Origin: an uncultured Alphaproteobacteria bacterium
GTDB taxonomy: Bacteria; Pseudomonadota; Alphaproteobacteria; Rs-D84
Assembly: GCA_944389685.1 (NCBI GenBank)
Contig: CALXNF010000039.1
Coordinates: forward strand, 1-12,022
Reading direction: 5' to 3'
DNA length: 12,022 bases
In this document: positions 1-8,088 of the stretch, piece after piece
Numbering within the stretch: the first letter of the stretch is position 1
How the letters are laid out: each line of letters begins with the position of its first letter
Notes under the pieces: generated by a model
What the model was told of the DNA's origin: nothing
Database searches by the model: none
What the model saw: the letters and a program-made list of their open reading frames with translations, nothing else
Program-made: the position numbers and the translations under genes

Positions 1-661
1 CGACAGTCATTCCAAGTCCCGTCATTTGATGAATATTTGCAATTTCGCAAGTTAAATTATGGCGAAGCCGCGGGGAAAAAGCCCCTGCTTCTGCCGACGC
101 AACACTTGCAGCCGTTGGATCCGCCAACGCAGTTGCTACAACACATTTGGCAAATTCGTCGTTACCTGCAACCGCCCGATTTAGCGACAAACCAACATTA
201 AAAACCGGTTCTATAATAACACTTGTAATCAACCTTGGCAGTGGTACCAACAATAATGCAGCAACAAAACTTAATTTTATAAACTTTGTACTAAAATCAC
301 TGACAATCGACCAAGGTTCTTCTATTTTTGCGTTTATGAAACCAGAAAACAGTTTCCATGCAAACCATAAAGCCATTAATCCCGCAGAAAAAGGTAAAAT
401 AACGCTTCCTATTGCATTATATGCCCTGGGCAACAATCCAGACATAGTTGAAATTATATCGTGGAACATCTGACATGACCAACAACTACTAAAAAAATTC
501 AATGCGTCAGCCATGTTAACTGGTGCTGCCGTTCTATATATAGAAAAACCCGCAATGACCCCGACCCCTGCAATAGTGCCTATGACAAAAGGAACTGCCG
601 CCCCAGCAGAGAATGGCAGAAAAGATAAAAAAACAACCCAAAATTTTTTTAGCTTATTCAT
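1..661 (-). CDS. VirB6/TrbL-like T4SS inner-membrane protein, C-terminus beyond window
   Basis: The minus strand is open from an ATG at 661 to the window edge (220 codons, no stop), so the C-terminal part is missing. Residues 1-21 look like a signal peptide (Lys-rich start, hydrophobic core, ending SAGAA). A CxxC motif sits at residues 60-63, and hydrophobic segments at about 25-40, 84-107 and 127-148. Cys173 and Cys205 lie in the following loop. It aligns by eye with the second gene of the rightward operon: CWSC..F versus CLGC..F, LPRLITS..IEP versus LPRFITS..FEP, and F-x-P-x-LR in the loop. This makes it a fifth member of the VirB6-like set, which in T4SSs forms part of the inner-membrane channel. 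It is transcribed away from the other four across a 68-bp spacer. No clear ribosome binding site is seen. The family call is from pattern and context; the missing C-terminus limits certainty. Confidence 0.75.
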   Translation of the reverse strand, partial: MNKLKKFWVVFLSFLPFSAGAAVPFVIGTIAGVGVIAGFSIYRTAAPVNMADALNFFSSCWSCQMFHDIISTMSGLLPRAYNAIGSVILPFSAGLMALWFAWKLFSGFINAKIEEPWSIVSDFSTKFIKLSFVAALLLVPLPRLITSVIIEPVFNVGLSLNRAVAGNDEFAKCVVATALADPTAASVASAEAGAFSPRLRHNLTCEIANIHQMTGLGMTV

Positions 662-670
662 CGTTTTAAG

Positions 671-700
671 TATATCATATTTTGCACTAAATATGATATA
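671..700. promoter_or_regulatory. Perfect 12-bp inverted repeat, likely divergent operator/promoter
   Basis: The arms TATATCATATTT and AAATATGATATA are exact reverse complements separated by TGCACT. The repeat lies centrally between the divergent starts at 661 (minus) and 730 (plus). On the plus strand TATAAT (697-702) overlaps the right arm; on the minus strand TATACT (674-669) overlaps the left arm. Either -10 would place its -35 inside the opposite arm, so a dimeric regulator bound here could control both directions. The minus -10 is so close to the ATG that its transcript would be nearly leaderless. The repeat is seen directly; the operator role is inference. AT-rich DNA yields chance -10 matches, so the promoters are less certain than the palindrome. 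Confidence 0.55.
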
Positions 701-729
701 ATTGAAAAGATAAAATAATAATAGAGAGA

Positions 730-2025
730 ATGATTTTTTTTAAAAGGGTATTTTCTTGTTTTACTTCGCGAATTTTTTCCGCATTATTTTTTATAGCCAT
801 ATCTCTTATTCCCTTTAGTGCGAATGCTGCAGATTACGCCATTGTTGATGCGTTAAATTTGGCCCCAATCATACCAACGATTTTAGACGCCCTAATGGCA
901 ATTGCGACAGGTGGTTATGAGTTTTTTGTGGGGCATGGCGACGGTATAATTTATATTTTAGTTTGGGGTTTTCTTGCCATATCAATGGCTTTGTATCTAT
1001 TGAAAATGTATTTTCCTAAGATTTGGTTGTCATTCTTCGGTTTTTCTGGTGGCGGGGAAATGGCAGATGGGGTCGAAGGAATGAAAATTGCAACCGACAT
1101 TCTAAAACCTGCCATCAGGGCGATTATAGCTGCAACAGTTTTATTACAATTAAAACCCGTTTTTTTAACGGAATGGTTAATAAACCCATTTCTTCAGTTT
1201 GGGGCTATTTACACACACAGCATAACAGAAACAATAAATGAAACAGGCGTTAACGCCCCAAAAATAGAATGCCCGCCTTCTATAATAGATCAAGGTTGGA
1301 TAACTCAAGAAAGTTGTGAATTTTTGGTTCAACCAGTATCAGATATATCTCATGCGAATAATCAAATTATAAAAAAGGGTTTTGATTTTATAAACAGTGG
1401 CCTAAAAGGTTTAATAACATTAGTTCCACACGGTGGAGAAGATTTCCTTAATCTTATTACCGGGATATTACTAGTATTTACTTTCGTTTCAAGTAATTTA
1501 TTTATGGCTCTTTTAATAATCCAAGCGATATTTAATTTTGGTATGGCCTTGGTGTTATATCCTTTTCAAGTGTTAACTTATGTAGTAAAACCAAATGAAA
1601 AATGGTTGGATGTATGGCCGGCTTTTGGTGGCATAACAAAGTCTTTACAAAAAATCGTTGTTACCATGATAGCATGTGCATTCATATTATGTGTTAATAT
1701 CGCGATAATAAAATCTTTATTCCAGTGGAATTCGTCTATTTTCGTTGTTGCGGCAGGTGGCAGTGCAACTTCTAACGTTCCAACCATAGCTAATACATCA
1801 CTTGGGTTTGGGCAACATTCAATTTTCTGGTTATCGGCAATTCTTACTTTCTATTTAATGTTCCGCATATTTAATTTAACGCGCGAAAAACTTGATGCAT
1901 ACGTCGGCAAAGGGGCAGACAAACTATACAATCAAGTAAAAAGTGACTCTAAAGTCCTTGTTAATCGCGCAAAAAACTTTGGTTCCGCAATTGGCACAGC
2001 AATCGGATGGATTAAAAAGAAATGA
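730..2025 (+). CDS. VirB6/TrbL-like T4SS inner-membrane protein, operon gene 1
   Basis: 431 residues. Residues 1-33 form a signal peptide with a likely cut after ANA (A33), which supports the ATG at 730; the purine-rich AGAGAG just before it is a weak, very close ribosome binding site. Hydrophobic segments lie at about 73-95, 128-148, 240-285, 308-332 and 364-383. The loop between the first and second blocks carries Cys181 and Cys196, placed like the Cys pairs of three neighbours. The second block runs into a YPF motif followed by a loop with Trp and Lys, the same layout as the paralogs. The tail after 384 is Lys-rich and probably cytoplasmic. VirB6-family proteins are polytopic inner-membrane components of T4SS channels. 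It heads the four-gene operon and overlaps the next gene by 4 nt (ATGA), suggesting translational coupling. No CxxC motif is seen in its N-terminal part, unlike operon genes 2 and 3. Confidence 0.8.
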   Translation: MIFFKRVFSCFTSRIFSALFFIAISLIPFSANAADYAIVDALNLAPIIPTILDALMAIATGGYEFFVGHGDGIIYILVWGFLAISMALYLLKMYFPKIWLSFFGFSGGGEMADGVEGMKIATDILKPAIRAIIAATVLLQLKPVFLTEWLINPFLQFGAIYTHSITETINETGVNAPKIECPPSIIDQGWITQESCEFLVQPVSDISHANNQIIKKGFDFINSGLKGLITLVPHGGEDFLNLITGILLVFTFVSSNLFMALLIIQAIFNFGMALVLYPFQVLTYVVKPNEKWLDVWPAFGGITKSLQKIVVTMIACAFILCVNIAIIKSLFQWNSSIFVVAAGGSATSNVPTIANTSLGFGQHSIFWLSAILTFYLMFRIFNLTREKLDAYVGKGADKLYNQVKSDSKVLVNRAKNFGSAIGTAIGWIKKK

Positions 2026-3236
2026 ACGGATTTATGAACTCTTTAATTGATGATTCAGTTCAGTGCTTAGGCTGTCCGGTCTTTGACCGTTTGTTTCAAA
2101 TAGTTTCAAATGCCGCCGCTGCAGTATATGATCAATTCGCAATCTTTTGCGTAATTGTATTTTGCATACTTTTTGCGTTCTATGTCGTCAATGCCGTTTG
2201 GAAAAATATGGAAGACAACATATCTGACCCATTTTTCCAAAAATCTATGAAACCAGTTTTCATAAATTCCTTGGTCGCATTAGCGTTATTAAGTATGGGA
2301 GCCACTTTGCCGCGTTTCATAACGAGTATAACTTTTGAACCCGTTGCTGACATTACTTTGATTTATACCCAAAGTATGCTTAAAACAGACAATAACATAG
2401 TAAATGAAAAAGTCACATATCAACCAGAAGCAATCTCGGACGACGGTTTTTATCGTCCACAGTTACGAGATAAAATCATTATGCTTATGAAAACGACAAT
2501 AACACAATTCCAATCATATATGAAACTTGGAATTGCCGTTATGGACAAAGCGTTTTCATTAAAAGCTTTATTAGGTATAGGATCGCTGATAAAACATATA
2601 ATTTTATTTTTCATTGGTTTTTACTTATTTTATGGTTTCTTTAAATTTTTCTTGCGCTTCTGTTTCTATTTTGCGGACATAATAGTTGCAATGACCTTTT
2701 TTGCGTTTTTCTTTCCATTGTCTTTAATATTAACCGCCTTTAAAGGAGGAAACGCGCCAGAGTGGATATCATCACTGGGGAAAAAAGTAGGAACGAATCA
2801 ATTTAAGACATTGATAAATGCTATAATTGCATTGGCATCAGCGGTAATAACATATACTGTAATTATGGTAATAATTGCAAAATTTTTCTCTGCCCCTGGT
2901 CAAAGTGCTGCAGAAATTATGGAACTTATTACAACAGGTCACGTCTTCGAAGGAGATTTATCTGAGGATAACCTAGCTGCAATGACACTTGGTAGCTGCG
3001 TAATATTAGTTTATGTGTTAAACTTCATATATGAACAAATACCGCAAGTAACATCTATGATATTGAATTCGTTCGGCGTATCCGCAGAAAATCAGTTAAG
3101 CGAAGGCTTAGCAAATGACGCAATGAAACTTACCGCCAATGTACTCAATACCGCAAAAAATATAGGAAAAACTATTTTGACAGGCGGTGAAAAGAAAGAA
3201 GAAAAAAAAGAAGAAGAAAAAAAACCGACTAAATAA
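2022..3236 (+). CDS. VirB6/TrbL-like T4SS inner-membrane protein, operon gene 2
   Basis: 404 residues, with no cleavable signal peptide. It starts with a short polar stretch holding CxxC at 15-18, then hydrophobic segments at about 38-60, 79-98, 184-238, 262-288 and 320-338. The motif FxFADxxVAMTFFAFFFPLS around 215-234 matches the F/D-rich transmembrane block ending in FPL that the neighbours also carry. Residues 15-113 align well with the leftward gene at 1-661, including LPRFITS and FEP. Unlike the other four members it has no Cys pair in the central loop, where the matching position is Met. The C-terminus (about 389-404) is almost only Lys and Glu and is encoded by a purine tract with two runs of eight A. 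The start overlaps the previous stop (ATGA); a second in-frame ATG at 2034 is a possible alternative. The family call is solid by layout; the exact role among the paralogs is unknown. Confidence 0.8.
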   Translation: MNGFMNSLIDDSVQCLGCPVFDRLFQIVSNAAAAVYDQFAIFCVIVFCILFAFYVVNAVWKNMEDNISDPFFQKSMKPVFINSLVALALLSMGATLPRFITSITFEPVADITLIYTQSMLKTDNNIVNEKVTYQPEAISDDGFYRPQLRDKIIMLMKTTITQFQSYMKLGIAVMDKAFSLKALLGIGSLIKHIILFFIGFYLFYGFFKFFLRFCFYFADIIVAMTFFAFFFPLSLILTAFKGGNAPEWISSLGKKVGTNQFKTLINAIIALASAVITYTVIMVIIAKFFSAPGQSAAEIMELITTGHVFEGDLSEDNLAAMTLGSCVILVYVLNFIYEQIPQVTSMILNSFGVSAENQLSEGLANDAMKLTANVLNTAKNIGKTILTGGEKKEEKKEEEKKPTK

Positions 3237-4675
3237 TGAAAGCCAAACTAATAATGATTGCCATCAAATTTATAATGGGCGCAATTGCGTTAGGTATCGG
3301 CATATGGTATTTATCTTCTTCTATTGGCGGTGCGGCTATAACCTACACCAGTATGAATAACTTTATGACCGCCATCGGTGCTGCAGACGGGAACGTTGCG
3401 TCTGTAAACGGCTGCTTCTTGTGTGGCTATATCGAACAACTGTTCGCTGTAATTGGAAGTGCAGCAGAAATGTTCTGGACCGCCATGGTTGATAATATAT
3501 GGATATTATTATCTTTAGGTTTTGGGTTATTTTTATTTATATATACAGGGAAATATATTTTTGACGCAGCAGAAAAAACAGCTGCATTAGACGAAAAAGA
3601 AAAAAAATTAGAACTTGCTGGCTGGTTTGATAAAGTTTGGCGTCAAGGTGCCCGGGTGCTAATTGTCGGTGCTCTTATGGGGGCACTAGGAATGGGGGGT
3701 ACGGCAGCGTTACGTACAGTTGCCAATATAACGATAACTCCTGTAATGTTTGTCGGTGCAGAATTATCTATGGCAGCGACGGGCGTATCAAATGCATCAC
3801 AATGTGCGGCAAGTAATCAAATAAACGAAACAGAAACTAGCGATATTCTAAACCCTATCTTAGAACCATTTATGTGCGTTATGGGGAACATAAACAGTGT
3901 AATGTTAGCTGGGGCAGCAGGCGGTTTCTCATTGATGAATTACGCGTGGTTAGATTTAGGGGGTGGGGTGCTTACATGGCTTGCAGGTTTATCCCTTGTA
4001 TTAATGTTTTTAATAATTGGTTTTGATTTAGTATTTCAAATTTTATCTGTGGTATTCAAATTAGTATTCTTAATCATATTCCTGCCGTTAATATTGGCTG
4101 CAGCCGCATTTGAACAAACGTGGTCATTGGCAAGTGGCGTGATAAAAAATTCAATAAATATGTTGGTAAATTCGGCCATACAAATTGTAAGAATAACTAT
4201 AAAAGTTTTAATAACGTACGCAATCGTTGCCTATGCCGCAGATGCTTATTTCCCAGGTCCACGTGATGGATACAGTGCAATTTTACCGCCAATGATGGGG
4301 CAGCAGATTGAGAACCCGGATGCGCAAACAATGTCAGTAATAAATGTATTTGCAACTTGCGAAACAGCGTCTTTGGTAAACGGTGAAGTAGATGCAGATA
4401 AATTCAAAAATTGTTTCACAGCGCAACGAGCACAAGTTGAAAATCAATACCCCGGTGCGTTTGACTTTATGAAAGACGGATGGGACTTCCTATTAATGAT
4501 GTTCTTCTTGTTCTTCTTGTATTTTTATGCAATTAAACCGAAAGTAGACGCCATGCTTGCTACAGACGGGAAAGAAAAATTTGATTTCGGTAATTGGGCG
4601 AAAGATTTAGGTAAAAAGATATGGAACAGCCCGAAAGAAATATTTGAAAAAATATCAGAGGCAATGAAAAAATAA
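3236..4675 (+). CDS. VirB6/TrbL-like T4SS inner-membrane protein, operon gene 3
   Basis: 479 residues, the longest of the set. Residues 1-28 form an N-terminal hydrophobic anchor or uncleaved signal. CxxC is at 60-63, the same residue numbers as in the leftward paralog. Hydrophobic segments lie at about 85-106, 138-158, 244-292, 308-335 and 415-432. Loop cysteines Cys190 and Cys214 match the paralogs' pair, and the block at 263-286 ends in IFLPL. A second loop unique to this member (about 338-412) holds Cys375 and Cys393, possibly a second disulfide. The tail KFDFGNWAKDLGKKI resembles KYDFGTKFGEDVKKL of the next gene, supporting common descent. The start codon shares one base with the previous stop (TAATG), which favours coupled translation; there is no clear independent ribosome binding site. 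Confidence 0.8.
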   Translation: MKAKLIMIAIKFIMGAIALGIGIWYLSSSIGGAAITYTSMNNFMTAIGAADGNVASVNGCFLCGYIEQLFAVIGSAAEMFWTAMVDNIWILLSLGFGLFLFIYTGKYIFDAAEKTAALDEKEKKLELAGWFDKVWRQGARVLIVGALMGALGMGGTAALRTVANITITPVMFVGAELSMAATGVSNASQCAASNQINETETSDILNPILEPFMCVMGNINSVMLAGAAGGFSLMNYAWLDLGGGVLTWLAGLSLVLMFLIIGFDLVFQILSVVFKLVFLIIFLPLILAAAAFEQTWSLASGVIKNSINMLVNSAIQIVRITIKVLITYAIVAYAADAYFPGPRDGYSAILPPMMGQQIENPDAQTMSVINVFATCETASLVNGEVDADKFKNCFTAQRAQVENQYPGAFDFMKDGWDFLLMMFFLFFLYFYAIKPKVDAMLATDGKEKFDFGNWAKDLGKKIWNSPKEIFEKISEAMKK

Positions 4676-4677
4676 CG

Positions 4678-5976
4678 ATGAAAAAACTAGGTCGCATCTT
4701 TTCAAAATTACTTGCCATTTTAGTTATATGGATATTCATATCCCCTGCCGCCATTGGTGCATCAACGAACATACCATTCACAGAAATAGGTGATAACGGT
4801 GCATGGATGACGGAATATAATATTGAGCAATTTAAGCAATCTATCAGTTCTGATATGATTGAATTTCAAACCGAAGCGCAAACAAAACAATTACTACCGG
4901 ATTACGTACCAATTGAAGCAAAAATAGGTTTTGCTATGATGGATGGTTTATCCCTGATTGCAGATATACTTGACTCTTCGTTGGTACGTTTCGCAATAAT
5001 ATTTATGATTGTTGCTTATATATTTTGGCTAATGTTTGAAACCTATAATATGATGACTAAAGGTTCCAGCGCAATGGAACTGGGGGTAAATTTAGTAAAA
5101 AAGGGCGCATTAATCACCATCTGGTCTATAATATTGGTCCAAGGACCAGCGCAAGTATTTATGTGGATAATGGGACCTATAATTAGTATAGCAACATATA
5201 TGTCAGATTTGATTTTAAATGCGGTTGCAAATTCTGCTGGTGCAGAGTTACCAGACACGTGCGCAGCAATTAGAGAATATGCTGCTGCCCATGCCAATAA
5301 CGGCATGATAATTGACGCAAAAGCAGCGGCCGACATGTTATGTGTACCGACGCGATTATCTGGTTTTTTCACAACAGCCGTGGCAGCCGGATGGAAATGG
5401 TTGATTGCTGGGGTAACTTCTAACGCCTTTACAGCATTAGTAGGAGCAATTTTCATAGTCGTATTTATATATAACGCATTTAAATTCGCATTAATGGGTT
5501 TGGGCGTAATAATGGATTTATTTCTAGCCGTTCTAATGTTGCCCTTTACAGCACTAGCAGAAACTATAAAAAGCACATCTTACAAAGGGATTGCTGGGGA
5601 TATATTTAACGGATTCTTAGGCTTATTCAAAACAGAATCATTGTCTAATCAAATAAAGAAGTTTATAAATGCGGCAATTTATTTTGTATCGTTGTCTATT
5701 GTTATCGCTTTATGCGCTGCATTATTATCAGGCACAGTCGACGCAAACTTAGCAGCAGCGGTACCTACCTTGGATAACAATGGTTTTATAGTAACGTTAT
5801 TAACAGGGCTTCTTGTCGCATACCTTGCAAACAAAGCAGAAAAAATCGCCGAAGACCTGGGTGGAACTATAAAATATGATTTTGGTACAAAATTCGGTGA
5901 AGATGTAAAAAAACTATCAAAAAATATATATCAACGAGGAAAAAGTATATATAAATTTTTCAAAAATGACGATTAA
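4678..5976 (+). CDS. VirB6/TrbL-like T4SS inner-membrane protein, operon gene 4
   Basis: 432 residues. A signal peptide (1-28, ending PAAIGA-S) supports the ATG at 4678, two bases after the previous stop. A polar, presumably periplasmic segment (29-98) precedes hydrophobic segments at about 101-120, 143-180, 242-292, 328-350 and 368-384. Cys195 and Cys222 sit in the central loop, the second followed by a stretch (LSGFF..AVAAGWKWLIAG) matching the paralogs' spacing. The second membrane block ends MLPF. The basic tail (about 386-432) resembles that of the preceding gene. No CxxC motif is present. It is the last gene of the rightward run; the next gene converges on it after 3 nt and no hairpin terminator is visible between them. 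The paralogs probably occupy different positions in, or regulate, one T4SS inner-membrane complex; that is inference. Confidence 0.8.
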   Translation: MKKLGRIFSKLLAILVIWIFISPAAIGASTNIPFTEIGDNGAWMTEYNIEQFKQSISSDMIEFQTEAQTKQLLPDYVPIEAKIGFAMMDGLSLIADILDSSLVRFAIIFMIVAYIFWLMFETYNMMTKGSSAMELGVNLVKKGALITIWSIILVQGPAQVFMWIMGPIISIATYMSDLILNAVANSAGAELPDTCAAIREYAAAHANNGMIIDAKAAADMLCVPTRLSGFFTTAVAAGWKWLIAGVTSNAFTALVGAIFIVVFIYNAFKFALMGLGVIMDLFLAVLMLPFTALAETIKSTSYKGIAGDIFNGFLGLFKTESLSNQIKKFINAAIYFVSLSIVIALCAALLSGTVDANLAAAVPTLDNNGFIVTLLTGLLVAYLANKAEKIAEDLGGTIKYDFGTKFGEDVKKLSKNIYQRGKSIYKFFKNDD

Positions 5977-5979
5977 AAG

Positions 5980-8088
5980 CTAGTCAACAAACGCAACGTA
6001 TTGTCGCATAACTTTTTTTATGTTATTCGTGCGGAAAGCCACAGTTAGAACATCATCGTTTTCTTCTATTACAACGCCACGCCCCATTTCTGAATGCTCT
6101 ATTAATCTCCCAACCGCAGACGCGTGTTTTACTGCAACTTTTTGACGTTTGACTTTACCATCATAAGAAGTTGGTATTGATTTCCCGCTAGTATATTGAT
6201 ACCCACGGGGTTTTCCACCTTGGAAATCTAGAAAGCTTCCGTCCATTTCTGTAATGAACCTGCTGGGTGAATTATATTGACGAGTACCGAAAACCATTCG
6301 TGACATTGTATTTATTATTATTGCCCGTCTACGTGCACGAGTAATCGCTACATAGGCTAAACGCCGTTCTTCTTCTAACCCACCAGATTGAACCGCCATG
6401 TCATTTGGGAAAATGCCTTCTTCCCATGCAGGTAAAAAAACAGTATTAAACTCTAACCCTTTTGCCGCATGAATAGTCATAATACTAACGGCGTCATGTA
6501 AAGAATTTGTCTCGTCAGAATCATTATCATCTGTCATCATTAACGCAGCATGCTCTAAAAATTCTTGCAGCGTTTCATATTTAGACACAACGTTCGTTAT
6601 CAATTCGCGAATATTATCCAATCTATCTGAAGCATCTGGTTCTTTAGATTCTCGCCACATTTGCATATAACCAACATTTTCTAATAATTTCTGTACCGCT
6701 TCAGATGGTTGCATTTCTTCCCAATTAAAATTAAAAGCTTTTAAAAAATTTTCTGCCGATACTTTCTGTTTTCCAGAAAGACTTACCTTACGTAAACCGT
6801 CCATTAAATTATCACCTGCCGTACGTAAATTCTCTATTGCAGCGGGGCCAAATCCACGACGCGGTTTACCGATAATACGTAAAAAAGAAATATCATCAAA
6901 CGGATAAACTAATAAACGAATATATGCCACTGAATCTCGAATTTCCGCTCTATCATAAAACTTAGTGGCACCAATCAATTTATAGGGAATCCCACGCGTC
7001 GTAAATTCTTCTTCAAATAATCTAGATAAACTGCCAGCTCTTATTAATATCGCATAATCTGAATACGACTCGTTTTCTGATTTTCGCATGATTGTGTCTG
7101 CAACTAAACGAACTTCATCAAAATCGCTTGGAACCGTTAAAACATAAACAGGTTCGCCGTTCCCGACGTTTGATTCTGCCCGCAATTCTTTACCCAGTCT
7201 ACCGGCATTATGACGTATCAAAGAATTTGCCGCCCCTAATATATTAGGCGTACTACGATAATTAGTTTCCAGCCTAATTACTTTTGCATTCGGAAAACTT
7301 TTTTCAAAATTTAAAATATTTTTTATTTCTGCGACACGCCAAGAATATATAGACTGGTCATCGTCACCGACGCAACAAATATTAGGATTTTCTTTATCTT
7401 TCGTCAGCAACTGCAATAACTGCATCTGAGCCGCATTAGTATCTTGGAACTCGTCTACCATTATATACTTAAATTGATTCTGATAACGACTTAAAACATC
7501 CGGCATAGCATGAAATAATTCTAAAACTTTCAATATTATGTCACCGAAATCAACTGCCCCTAACCTAGTCAATTCCGCATTATATGCTTCTAATATTTTT
7601 TTTGCTGTGGCAGAAGATTGCTCTTCATATAAAAGGCCTTTATCTTTAATTGCAGAAATACGTTCTACCCAGTCGCCTGGATTAAAATCTTTTATATCAA
7701 GCCCCATATCAGATAATACGTGCTTCAAAACAGTTTTTTGTTCATCTTCGCCATATATAATGAAATCTCTGCGTAGTCCCGCAGCCAAAGCATTTGCCCT
7801 TAAAATACGTAGACAAATAGAGTGAAAAGTTCCGCACCATACATCAGCAGCATACCAAGAATTTCCGTCTGCAAACGCGGCAAGCCTATTTTTCATTTCG
7901 TTTGCGGCTTTATTGGTAAAAGTTAAGGCCAACACCTGCCATGGCAAAGCCAAAGCTTTATTTAAAATATACGCAATTCTTGTTGTCAAAACCCGCGTTT
8001 TACCGGTACCGGCACCAGACAGCACCAACAAAGGCCCTTCTGTTGTTTCAACGGCTAATTTTTGTTCATTGTTAAGATTTTCTAGCAT
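5980..8088 (-). CDS. uvrD: UvrD/PcrA-type superfamily 1 DNA helicase
   Basis: ATP-dependent 3'-5' helicase of the UvrD/PcrA family, used in nucleotide excision and mismatch repair and in clearing stalled polymerases. With the ATG at 8088 it has 702 residues, close to the usual 700-730. All helicase motifs are visible: Q-motif LNNEQ (5-9), Walker A GAGTGKT (25-31), Walker B VDEFQDT, motif III VGDDDQSIYSWRVAE, motif IV LETNYRST, motif V MTIHAAKGLEF and motif VI LAYVAITRARRR. The end (GVVIEE.. to VMRQYVAFVD) fits the family's small C-terminal domain. The ATG is chosen over an upstream GTG at 8115 because GGTGA lies 5 nt before it, the protein then begins near the Q-motif as in homologs, and a good promoter falls just upstream. 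Oddity: motif III has WRVA where WRGA is usual. It converges on the T4SS operon. pcrA is an equally valid name. Confidence 0.95.
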   Translation of the reverse strand: MLENLNNEQKLAVETTEGPLLVLSGAGTGKTRVLTTRIAYILNKALALPWQVLALTFTNKAANEMKNRLAAFADGNSWYAADVWCGTFHSICLRILRANALAAGLRRDFIIYGEDEQKTVLKHVLSDMGLDIKDFNPGDWVERISAIKDKGLLYEEQSSATAKKILEAYNAELTRLGAVDFGDIILKVLELFHAMPDVLSRYQNQFKYIMVDEFQDTNAAQMQLLQLLTKDKENPNICCVGDDDQSIYSWRVAEIKNILNFEKSFPNAKVIRLETNYRSTPNILGAANSLIRHNAGRLGKELRAESNVGNGEPVYVLTVPSDFDEVRLVADTIMRKSENESYSDYAILIRAGSLSRLFEEEFTTRGIPYKLIGATKFYDRAEIRDSVAYIRLLVYPFDDISFLRIIGKPRRGFGPAAIENLRTAGDNLMDGLRKVSLSGKQKVSAENFLKAFNFNWEEMQPSEAVQKLLENVGYMQMWRESKEPDASDRLDNIRELITNVVSKYETLQEFLEHAALMMTDDNDSDETNSLHDAVSIMTIHAAKGLEFNTVFLPAWEEGIFPNDMAVQSGGLEEERRLAYVAITRARRRAIIINTMSRMVFGTRQYNSPSRFITEMDGSFLDFQGGKPRGYQYTSGKSIPTSYDGKVKRQKVAVKHASAVGRLIEHSEMGRGVVIEENDDVLTVAFRTNNIKKVMRQYVAFVD

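Noticed and set aside
147..473. A 108-codon plus-strand open frame
   Set aside because: It lies antisense to the leftward VirB6-like gene, which has a signal peptide and paralog-like motifs; the plus frame shows no domain or credible membrane pattern.
5043..5576. A 177-codon minus-strand open frame
   Set aside because: It is fully antisense to operon gene 4, has no recognisable motif, and the plus frame has clear signal peptide and membrane segments.
730..5976. Prophage or insertion-sequence origin of the membrane-protein operon
   Set aside because: No integrase, transposase, capsid gene, terminal repeats or att-like direct repeats are visible; the layout fits a T4SS locus.
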